Shown one piece after another: positions 24,278 through 30,320 of a DNA stretch of 33,688 bases (position 1 is its first letter; each line of letters opens with the position of its first letter). This DNA is from Gemmatimonadota bacterium (lineage in GTDB: Bacteria > Gemmatimonadota > Gemmatimonadetes > Gemmatimonadales > GWC2-71-9). The position numbers and the translations under genes were made by a program. Below the pieces are notes generated by a model. The model was not told the origin of the DNA, did no database searches, and saw only the letters and a list, made by a program, of their open reading frames with translations. The stretch is taken from positions 1 through 33,688 of the forward strand of contig JACOVF010000126.1 in the NCBI GenBank assembly GCA_016177465.1, in the 5' to 3' direction.

Positions 24278-24365
24278 CAATGCGGAATTCGGAATGCGGA
24301 ATGCGGAATTGATGCACGAAGCTTCGAGCTGCCATTCCGCATTCCGCATTCCCCATTCCGCATTG
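24278..24365. repeat. Near-perfect 32-bp inverted repeat of GGAATGC units after glyS
   Basis: The arms 24278-24309 and 24334-24365 are reverse complements at 30 of 32 positions. Each consists of about four GCGGAAT-like 7-8-nt units. The 24-base loop contains the perfect palindrome CGAAGCTTCG. The element starts three bases after the glyS stop and ends ten bases before the next start codon, filling the whole gap. It has no T-tract and no ORF. It is markedly richer in A and T than its surroundings. Confidence 0.85.
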
Positions 24366-24375
24366 GGGCGGCGCC

Positions 24376-25083
24376 GTGCAGCTCGGTGATTTCCGGCAGC
24401 TCGTCGACCGGCTCCTGAAGGAAGTCCCTCCAGCCTACCTCGCCGGGGTGGTGACGGTGGACGTGAGCCCCAAGACCGTGCCCCATCCCATTCGCGCCGA
24501 GATCTACACCCTGGGCGAATGCATCCCCCTGGAGTGGAGCGGCAACGGCGCCAACCTGCAATCGCGGGTTGTGCTGTACCATGGGTCGTTTCAGGCGCTG
24601 GCCGGCCTGGGCGCCCCGGGCGAGTTCGACTGGCGCGAGGAAGCTTGGGAGACCCTCACCCACGAGCTGCGGCACCATCTTGAGTGGCGGGCGAACGTCG
24701 CCGCGCTCGAGGCGTACGACTGGGCCGCCGAGGAGAACTTCAAGCGACACGAAGGGGAGCCGTTCGATGCCCTGTTTTACCGGTCGGGGGAGCGGATTGC
24801 GGAGGGGGTATGGAAAGTGGAGGACGACGTCTTCATGGAACGGGAAACGGGAAAGGGGAAACGGGAATCGTTGGATCTGGTGTGGCACGGGCGATCGTAC
24901 CGGGTGCGCCTTCCAGCGCGCCGGCGGCGCGCACCGGTGTTCGTGATGCTCGACGGGCTCGACGAGCCGCCGCCGGGGGACGCGATTCTCGTGTTCCGGC
25001 CTCGGACCTCGCTGTTCGATCTACTCCGCAAACCGGGGGCGCCGATGCAGGAGGTGGCCGCCGTGGAGCCGCTCCATGGGTAG
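24376..25083 (+). CDS. Zincin-like metallopeptidase domain protein
   Basis: The GTG start gives 235 residues. The N-terminal 125 residues resemble the small zincin family PF06262 (formerly DUF1025): LGECIPLEW and RVVLYHGSFQAL lead to the zinc motif HELRH at residues 96-100 (HExxH). The next acidic residues (EW, LEAYDWAAEE) could supply the third ligand. Residues 135-235 are not recognised and look beta-rich (PVFVMLDGLDEPPPGDAILV). Codons 155-164 are written by four tandem 7-base units, CGGGAAA type. No signal peptide is seen, so a cytosolic location is likely. The stop overlaps the next gene by eight bases. The substrate is unknown. Confidence 0.72.
   Translation: MQLGDFRQLVDRLLKEVPPAYLAGVVTVDVSPKTVPHPIRAEIYTLGECIPLEWSGNGANLQSRVVLYHGSFQALAGLGAPGEFDWREEAWETLTHELRHHLEWRANVAALEAYDWAAEENFKRHEGEPFDALFYRSGERIAEGVWKVEDDVFMERETGKGKRESLDLVWHGRSYRVRLPARRRRAPVFVMLDGLDEPPPGDAILVFRPRTSLFDLLRKPGAPMQEVAAVEPLHG
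24841..24868 (+). repeat. Four tandem heptamers inside a coding sequence
   Basis: The units CGGGAAA, CGGGAAA, GGGGAAA and CGGGAAT follow each other without interruption within the metallopeptidase gene. They are translated as RETGKGKRE. Gain or loss of one unit would shift the frame; three units are neutral. Confidence 0.8.
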
Positions 25084-25375
25084 GCGCGTCTATCTGGCGG
25101 CCCAAGACCTGCTGTTCCGATCGAAGCTGGGGGCGGTGGTGGCCGCCGCCGGCGGCGAGGTCACAAAGGATGAGACAGCGTGCGATCTCGCGGTCGTCGA
25201 CATCGAATCGGCCGAGGCGGATGAGCGCATCCGGACGTTCGTGGGGTGGGGGATTCCTGTCCTCGCTTTCGGCTCGCATGTGAAGGCCGACGTGCTGCGG
25301 GCGGCGCGCGAGACGGGGGCGGTCGCCGTGCCGAATTCGCAGGTGGAGGGGCGGCTTCGGGAAATGCTACGCTAA
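25076..25375 (+). CDS. Small receiver-like (pseudo-receiver) protein
   Basis: The 99-residue product has the alternating strand-helix pattern of a response-regulator receiver domain. Asp42 in LAVVDIES lies where the phosphorylated Asp would be, and SHVKADVLRAARETGAVAVPNS resembles the strand 4-strand 5 segment. The first acidic pair is reduced to one Asp (AAQDLL), and the conserved Lys of the last loop is missing (VPN). It is therefore likely a non-phosphorylated or degenerate receiver without output domain. It overlaps the metallopeptidase gene by eight bases, so the two are probably made together. The assignment is by fold pattern only. Confidence 0.6.
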   Translation: MGRRVYLAAQDLLFRSKLGAVVAAAGGEVTKDETACDLAVVDIESAEADERIRTFVGWGIPVLAFGSHVKADVLRAARETGAVAVPNSQVEGRLREMLR

Positions 25376-25441
25376 GCCTCCACAGAATCTGCCGCGAGTT
25401 CGCCTTATCCACCTTCGGCGGCGTCACAGTCATTCCGGGAG

Positions 25442-25470
25442 TGCAAGGCACCTCGGCCCACGCCTATCTT
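25442..25470 (+). promoter_or_regulatory. Possible promoter of the beta-propeller unit
   Basis: TATCTT (25465-25470) lies seven bases before the ATG. The -35 side is weak (TGCAAG, 17 bases upstream). The 102-base gap from 25376 holds nothing else I can recognise. Confidence 0.4.
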
Positions 25471-25477
25471 TCCATGC

Positions 25478-26518
25478 ATGCGCCCCCTTGTCTGGCTCGT
25501 GGCTCTGGCCGCTGCCCTCGCAACCCGGCCACCGGGCTACTTGATCCTCGTGTCCAGCGAGTCGGGGGATGTGGTCACCCAGCTCGCCTGGGATGGGAGC
25601 GCCCTCCGGGCCGTCAAGACGGTCACGGTGGGGGTCATGCCCGCCGACATCGATGGGCCCCACCACGTGGCCGGGTCGCCGGACGGGAGGTTCTGGTACG
25701 TAACCGTCGCCCACGGCACCCCATTCGGGACGTTGTGGAAGATGGCGGCGGAGGGGGATACGCTCGTGGGGCGGGCGCCGCTGGAGTTGTTTCCGACAAC
25801 CATCGCCCTCACCCCGGACGGGGAGCTGGCGTTCGTGGCCAACTCCGATTTCCACGGCGACCACCCGCGGGTGAACGTGGTGTCGGTCGTCCACACCCCG
25901 CGGATGCGCACCCTCGCGAACCTGCCGGCGTGCGACATGCCCCACGGGGTCCGGGTGAACCGGGCGGGCACCAGGGTCTACGTCACCTGCATGGAGTCCG
26001 ACGAGGTGCTCGAGATCGACCGGCAGACGTTCACGATCGCGCGGCGCCGTTCGACGGGAATAGGGGGGCAGGCCGGTGGGCACGAGTGCTCGCCGACCTT
26101 CGTGTCTGTCTCCCCGGACGACCGGCGGCTCTACATCGCCTGCAACCACGGCGACGCCCTGCAGGTGCGGGACGCGGCCACGCTGGACCTGGTGAGCGAG
26201 ATCCCAACTGGCGCGGGCGCGTACAACGCGGAATCCTCCCCCGACGGCCGCTGGGTGCTCGTGACCAACAAGAAGGCGCGGAGCGTCTCGCTGATCGACG
26301 CGAACACCCTGACCGAGGCGGCCCGGATCCCCGTCTCCAAGCCGCTGCCGCACGGAGTGGCCTATTCGCCGGACGGCCGTTATGCTTTCGTGTCGGTGGA
26401 GAGCGTTGGCACCGACCCGGGCGCCGTGGAGGTGATCGACCTGGCGACCCGGGTCACCGTCGCCATAGCGCCGGTCCCGCTGCAGCCGACCGGCATCACC
26501 ATTCTCGAAACGCCATGA
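25478..26518 (+). CDS. Secreted YncE/YVTN-type beta-propeller protein
   Basis: The 346-residue product starts with a short signal-like stretch (MRPLVWLVALAAALA, possible cleavage after residue 15) and then carries at least six propeller blades marked by SPDGRFWYVT, TPDGELAFVANS, NRAGTRVYVTC, SPDDRRLYIAC, SPDGRWVLVTN and SPDGRYAFVS. The family includes YncE and cytochrome-d1-like propellers. Recurrent PHH/PHG motifs (GPHHV, MPHGV, LPHGV) and GGHECSP could bind a metal or cofactor, but this is not shown. It is expected in the periplasm. It heads a run of four genes joined by ATGA overlaps. The precise function is unknown. Confidence 0.82.
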   Translation: MRPLVWLVALAAALATRPPGYLILVSSESGDVVTQLAWDGSALRAVKTVTVGVMPADIDGPHHVAGSPDGRFWYVTVAHGTPFGTLWKMAAEGDTLVGRAPLELFPTTIALTPDGELAFVANSDFHGDHPRVNVVSVVHTPRMRTLANLPACDMPHGVRVNRAGTRVYVTCMESDEVLEIDRQTFTIARRRSTGIGGQAGGHECSPTFVSVSPDDRRLYIACNHGDALQVRDAATLDLVSEIPTGAGAYNAESSPDGRWVLVTNKKARSVSLIDANTLTEAARIPVSKPLPHGVAYSPDGRYAFVSVESVGTDPGAVEVIDLATRVTVAIAPVPLQPTGITILETP

Positions 26519-26793
26519 CCCATACGACCATCGTCGCCCTGCCGCCCCAGGAAGTCCTCGCCCGCGCGAAGGCTTTCTTCGCCGAACGCGTGCCGCACGC
26601 CAGCGCCTTCGTGGAGAAGGAAGGGCCCACCTTCGTCACCCTGCGCGGCCAAGGGGGGGAGGAGATCGTGATCAGCGCCGTGCCGCTCGACGGCGGCAAG
26701 TCCCGCGTCCGCGGCTCGACGCTGTTCTTCGACCAGGCGCTGGACCGGTTTCTCTCGACCCTGCCGCTCGACGCGGGCGTGGAGGAGGCATGA
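26515..26793 (+). CDS. Uncharacterised 92-residue protein
   Basis: I do not recognise the family. The protein looks compact and folded: a helix LPPQEVLARAKAFFAERV, then strands AFVEKEGPTFVTLRG and EEIVISAVPLD, then GKSRVRGSTLFFDQALDRFLSTLP with a closing helix. An alpha/beta lipid- or ligand-binding fold is possible. There is no signal peptide, membrane segment or cysteine. It starts in the ATGA overlap with the propeller gene, and its own stop overlaps the ubiquitin-like gene the same way, which suggests a fixed expression ratio among the three. Confidence 0.75.
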   Translation: MTHTTIVALPPQEVLARAKAFFAERVPHASAFVEKEGPTFVTLRGQGGEEIVISAVPLDGGKSRVRGSTLFFDQALDRFLSTLPLDAGVEEA

Positions 26794-27065
26794 CAGCCGT
26801 GCTGGAGAAGTTCGCCGTGCGCGTGATGGTCACCGACGTGTGGGACCAGGTGTTCCTCGCGGTTGGGCCCGATACGACCGTCGCCCAGCTCAAGCGCGAG
26901 GCGCTGGCTCGGGCGCTGCGGACGAACGTCTTCCGTCCGGACGACTACGTGGTCAAGTTCCGAGGCGGTCAAATCCTCGACGAATCCGTCACCCTCGGCA
27001 CCCTCGGCGCCGGCGCCAACGCGCCGTTCATCGTTCTCCCCGCCAGGCGCCACCCCGTGCGATGA
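26790..27065 (+). CDS. Ubiquitin-like beta-grasp protein
   Basis: The 91-residue product follows the ubiquitin layout: a beta hairpin (FAVRVMVTDVWDQVFLAV), the helix after TTVAQLKREALARAL, then RPDDYVVKFRGGQILDESVTLGTLG, which matches the ubiquitin stretch [20 protein letters not shown] position by position in type, and a last strand FIVLPAR. It ends in HPVR, without the C-terminal Gly-Gly needed for conjugation. It is more likely a binding module than a modifier. No E1- or E2-like gene is in the window. YukD/EsaB-like proteins are an alternative comparison. It overlaps both neighbours by four bases. Confidence 0.75.
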   Translation: MTAVLEKFAVRVMVTDVWDQVFLAVGPDTTVAQLKREALARALRTNVFRPDDYVVKFRGGQILDESVTLGTLGAGANAPFIVLPARRHPVR

Positions 27066-27325
27066 AGCCGAGCCGGACGCTCACCACTATCGCGGTTGGG
27101 TTCTTGTCGCTCGACGCCCTCCTACTCGTGTACGGGGGCGTCGCGGTGCATCGGCTGTGGCTGGTCGCGGCCGGCGGCGCGTGCGCCCTGGCGGTGGTCC
27201 TGGTTCTCGCCGGCTGGCGGCGCTATCGCCGCACGCTGGCCGAGCTCGATGTCGCGCGCCGAGAGATGAAGCAGGACGTAGAGTCGATTCGGGAGCTCTT
27301 GCACCACCACCATCTCCACAACTAG
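27062..27325 (+). CDS. Small two-helix membrane protein with His-rich tail
   Basis: The 87-residue protein has two hydrophobic segments (about residues 8-29 and 32-51), then a basic stop (WRRYRRT), a likely coiled-coil helix (LAELDVARREMKQDVESIREL) and the C-terminal tail HHHHLHN. With the basic residues after the second segment, both termini should face the cytosol. The His cluster may bind metal. No family is recognised. It is coupled to the ubiquitin-like gene by ATGA and closes the four-gene run. Confidence 0.75.
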   Translation: MKPSRTLTTIAVGFLSLDALLLVYGGVAVHRLWLVAAGGACALAVVLVLAGWRRYRRTLAELDVARREMKQDVESIRELLHHHHLHN

Positions 27326-27335
27326 CCGTCCACCC

Positions 27336-27364
27336 ATTCCGCCTTCCGCAAGCCGCATTCCGCA
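27336..27364 (+). repeat. Half of a GCATTCCG-type repeat before the HDAC-family gene
   Basis: The gap between the membrane-protein gene and the next start holds a single arm made of ATTCCGCC, TTCCGCAA and GCATTCCGCA-like units. It matches the right arm of the hairpins after glyS and priA, but no partner arm is present. The next gene's ATG starts directly at its end. Confidence 0.6.
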
Positions 27365-28267
27365 ATGTCTGTGACCGTCGCCTGGCACCCCGCCTGCCGG
27401 CTTCATGACGCCGGCGCGGGGCACCCCGAATGCCCTCAGCGCATCGAGGCGGTGCTCGAGGCGTTGCGCGACCCGGCGCTCGCGGCGGAGATCCGCTGGG
27501 TCGAGGCCCGGCCTGCGGATCGCGCCGCGATCGAGCGGGCCCATCCGGCGGCCTATGTCGACGCGCTGGAGCGCCTTGCAGAGCAGGGAGGGGGGATGCT
27601 CGACGCGGATACGATCATGGGACCGCGCAGCTGGGAGGCCGCGCTCGCGGCGGCGGGTGTGGCGGCCGCGGCCGTGGACGAAGCAGTGGCCGGCGGGACC
27701 GCGTTCGGCGCCCTGCGGCCGCCCGGGCACCACGCCCTCGCCGACAGGGCGATGGGATTCTGTTTCCTCAACAACGTCGTGATCGCGGCCCGGCACGCTC
27801 AGGCGCGGGGCCACGCCCGGGTTCTGATTGTGGACTGGGACGTGCACCACGGCAACGGCACGCAAGCGCTGGTCGAGCACGATCCCACGATCCGCTACGT
27901 GTCGATGCACCAGTACCCCTGGTATCCCGGCACCGGCGCCGCCCACGAGCGTGGGGTGGGGAACGTCTACAACGTGCCACGGCCACCGGGGCTGCCGCGC
28001 GAGGTCTATCGACGGGATCTGCTGGAGGCGGTGGACGCGGCGCTGGAGGGATGGCGCCCGAACGTCCTGCTCGTCTCGGCGGGGTTCGACTCGCTAGCGG
28101 GCGACCCGCTGGGGGGCTTCACGCTGGAGCCCGAGGACATGGCGGTATGGACGACGGCCCTCCGCGAGCGCGTGGTCCCCACGCCGATCGTGAGCGTGCT
28201 CGAAGGCGGGTACAGCATCGACCGGCTGACGGCGGGCGCGTGCGCGCACGTGCGCGCGCTTGCCTGA
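27365..28267 (+). CDS. Histone-deacetylase-family amidohydrolase
   Basis: This is a zinc-dependent deacetylase of the HDAC/AcuC/acetylpolyamine amidohydrolase superfamily. The 300 residues include HPECPQRIEAVLEAL near the start, the general-base pair His122-His123 in RPPGHHA, the zinc ligands Asp159 and His161 in VDWDVHHGNGT, Asp242 in SAGFDSLAGDPLGG, and the transition-state Tyr283 in EGGYSID. The active site is complete. In bacteria substrates may be acetylated polyamines, acetyl-lysine on proteins such as acetyl-CoA synthetase, or other amides; the sequence does not decide. It follows the small membrane-protein gene after a 39-base gap. Confidence 0.93.
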   Translation: MSVTVAWHPACRLHDAGAGHPECPQRIEAVLEALRDPALAAEIRWVEARPADRAAIERAHPAAYVDALERLAEQGGGMLDADTIMGPRSWEAALAAAGVAAAAVDEAVAGGTAFGALRPPGHHALADRAMGFCFLNNVVIAARHAQARGHARVLIVDWDVHHGNGTQALVEHDPTIRYVSMHQYPWYPGTGAAHERGVGNVYNVPRPPGLPREVYRRDLLEAVDAALEGWRPNVLLVSAGFDSLAGDPLGGFTLEPEDMAVWTTALRERVVPTPIVSVLEGGYSIDRLTAGACAHVRALA

Positions 28268-28287
28268 GGGAAACCCCCGCCTATACT
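28260..28287 (+). promoter_or_regulatory. Predicted corA promoter with start-proximal -10 box
   Basis: TTGCCT (28260-28265) and TATACT (28282-28287) are 16 bases apart. This is the best -10 match in the window. The GTG start follows after six bases, so transcription would begin at the start codon. Confidence 0.65.
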
Positions 28288-28293
28288 AGAGAC

Positions 28294-29310
28294 GTGACCG
28301 CGACCGCCGCCGCCCCGTTGGCCTCCAAGAACTGGCCCGCCAGCATCTATCGCCGTCCCGACGGGAGGCTGGAGCACGAGCTGTCGCCCGCGCGCATTCG
28401 CGAGATCGTGCAGTCGGGCGAGGGCGAGCTGTGGGTGGACATCGACAGCACCAACAATCACCAACACGCCCTGTTGGAGAAGGCGTTCGAGTTCCACCAC
28501 CTCGCGATCGAAGACACGCTCTCGCCCGGGACGCGCGTCAAGCTCGAGGAATACGACCGCTACATCTTCGTGGTGATGGCGGGGATCCGCTTCGATCAGA
28601 CCACGCCCGACCCGTTCGATCTCGAGACCTTCAACCTCTACTTCTTTCTCGGCAAGAACTTCCTGGTCACCGTCCACGGGGTGGCCTCGACCAGCTGTGT
28701 GGCGACCCGCGAGCGGCTGCTCCGCAGCCCCGACTTGCTGGCACGCGGCGTCGAGATGACCATGCACAATATCATCGACCACAGCGTGGACGCCTACTTC
28801 CCGCTGGTCGAGCAGCTCAACGACCTGGTGGACGGGCTCGAGGAGCGACTGTTCCAGCAGTTCGACGAGCATCTGATCCACGAGATCTTCAAGGCGAAGC
28901 GCGCGGCGTTCTCCTTCCGCCGCCACGTCGGCCCGCTGCGTGAAGTGCTGAACATCCTCACGAACCGGCCGTGCGGCTACATCCGGCCGGAGACGCAGCT
29001 CTACTACCGGGATGTATACGACCATACCATCCGGATCATGGAGTCGGTGGACACCACGCGCGACCTGCTGGCGGGGGTATTGGAGACTTACCTCTCCCAG
29101 ACCTCCAACCGGATGAACAAAGTGATGAAGCAGCTGTCCATCGTGGCGACGATCGCGCTGCCCCTCATCGTCGTGGGTGGGATCTACGGCATGAACTTCG
29201 CCCATCTCCCGCTCACCGGCCATCCCCTCGGCTTCTACTGGGCGCTGGGCTCGATGTTCGGCGTGTCGGGGGTCCTGGTCTGGTGGCTGAAGAAGAACCG
29301 ATGGCTCTAA
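28294..29310 (+). CDS. corA: CorA-family magnesium/divalent-cation transporter
   Basis: CorA forms a pentameric channel for Mg2+ and related divalent ions in the inner membrane. The GTG at the end of the promoter gives 338 residues. The large N-terminal cytosolic domain contains VKLEEYDRYIFVVMAG and the long stalk helix. Two membrane helices are at the C terminus, about residues 282-300 and 314-331, with the signature GMN at 299-301 in GGIYGMNF and a basic end (KKNRWL). All family hallmarks are present. The stop overlaps the epimerase gene by ten bases. It is in a different unit from the MgtC homologue. Confidence 0.93.
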   Translation: MTATAAAPLASKNWPASIYRRPDGRLEHELSPARIREIVQSGEGELWVDIDSTNNHQHALLEKAFEFHHLAIEDTLSPGTRVKLEEYDRYIFVVMAGIRFDQTTPDPFDLETFNLYFFLGKNFLVTVHGVASTSCVATRERLLRSPDLLARGVEMTMHNIIDHSVDAYFPLVEQLNDLVDGLEERLFQQFDEHLIHEIFKAKRAAFSFRRHVGPLREVLNILTNRPCGYIRPETQLYYRDVYDHTIRIMESVDTTRDLLAGVLETYLSQTSNRMNKVMKQLSIVATIALPLIVVGGIYGMNFAHLPLTGHPLGFYWALGSMFGVSGVLVWWLKKNRWL

Positions 29311-30320
29311 AGCTCTCGGCCGAGGTCCTCGCTCTCAAAACGAAACACCCGTTCATTATCGCTCGAGGCGGCTCGAGCGACCACCGCGTCGTGTGGGTGC
29401 GGCTTGCCGACGGGGACGGTGTGGAAGGCTGGGGGGAGGCGGACCCTTCCTCTTATTATGGGGAGACGGCCGACACCGTCCTCGAGGCGCTGCGGCGGCT
29501 CGAGCCCCACCTCCCCGACGATCCGTTCGACCTGGAGACTGCCGAGGCGCACTTCGCCCAGGTGGTGCCCAAGAACGGCGCCGCCCGCAGCGCCCTGTCG
29601 GCCGCCCTCCACGACCTGGTGGGGAAGCGCGTGGGGCAACCGCTGTACCGGCTGTGGGGGCTCGATCCACGCCAGGCGCCGGTGTCGTCGTTCACCATCG
29701 GGCTCGACACCCCGGAGGCGATGCGACGGAAGGTGCAGGAGGCGGCCCAGTACCCGATCCTCAAGATCAAGCTCGGTACCGACCGCGACGAGGAAATCCT
29801 TCGGACCATCCGCGACGCCACCGACAAGCCAATCCGCGTGGACGCAAACGCCGGATGGACGGTGGAGCGCGCCGTTCAGATGCTCCCGGTGCTCAAGGAA
29901 TACGGCGTGGAGTTTCTGGAGCAGCCCCTGCCACCCCAGGACCTCGACGGCATCGCCAAGGTGCGGCGCCAGGGCGTCCTGCCGGTGGTAGTGGACGAGA
30001 GCTGCCTCGTGGCCGCCGACATCCCGCGTGTCGCCGGCGCTGCCGACGGCATCAACATCAAGCTCGCCAAGTGCGGCTCGCTGCGGGAAGCGCTGCGCAT
30101 GATCGCCACGGCCCGGGCCCACGGCATGCTCGTGATGGTCGGCTGCATGATCGAGACCTCGCTCGGCATCACCGCGGCGGCCCACTTCACCCCGCTCGTG
30201 GACGCGGCGGACCTGGATGGCGCGGCGCTCACCGCGAACGACCCCTTCGTGGGCGCCTGTATCGACGGGGGCCGGATCCAGCTGCCGGCGGAGCCGGGGC
30301 TGGGCGTCCGGCGGCGATGA
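29301..30320 (+). CDS. Dipeptide-epimerase-like enolase-superfamily enzyme
   Basis: The 339-residue protein belongs to the muconate-lactonising/mandelate-racemase branch of the enolase superfamily. The barrel carries the acid-base Lys pair Lys157 (LKIKLG) and Lys254 (INIKLAKCG), and metal ligands Asp181 (RVDANAGW), Glu207 (FLEQPL) and Asp232 (VVVDESC). The KxK motif and the VGCMIETSLG segment fit L-Ala-D/L-Glu epimerases, which recycle cell-wall peptides, but other dipeptide or N-succinyl-amino-acid racemase activity is possible. Its start overlaps corA by ten bases, and its TGA overlaps the priA ATG. Confidence 0.87.
   Translation: MALKLSAEVLALKTKHPFIIARGGSSDHRVVWVRLADGDGVEGWGEADPSSYYGETADTVLEALRRLEPHLPDDPFDLETAEAHFAQVVPKNGAARSALSAALHDLVGKRVGQPLYRLWGLDPRQAPVSSFTIGLDTPEAMRRKVQEAAQYPILKIKLGTDRDEEILRTIRDATDKPIRVDANAGWTVERAVQMLPVLKEYGVEFLEQPLPPQDLDGIAKVRRQGVLPVVVDESCLVAADIPRVAGAADGINIKLAKCGSLREALRMIATARAHGMLVMVGCMIETSLGITAAAHFTPLVDAADLDGAALTANDPFVGACIDGGRIQLPAEPGLGVRRR

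Noticed and set aside
24278..24365. CRISPR array
   Set aside because: The units are 7-8 nt, contiguous and inverted, with no spacers and no cas genes nearby.
25246..26514. Long frame leading into the 92-residue protein
   Set aside because: It overlaps the propeller gene in another frame. The ATGA at 26515 gives a compact protein, and the upstream part looks like frame-shifted propeller code.
26790..27065. Ubiquitin-like protein as a conjugated modifier
   Set aside because: The C terminus is HPVR with no Gly-Gly, and no E1, E2 or deconjugating peptidase gene is nearby. A binding-module role is more likely.
29393..30316. Upstream extension of the priA frame through the epimerase gene
   Set aside because: The priA family N terminus starts at 30317. 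The upstream part is the +1 frame of the epimerase and is rich in Arg/Gly/Pro without motifs.
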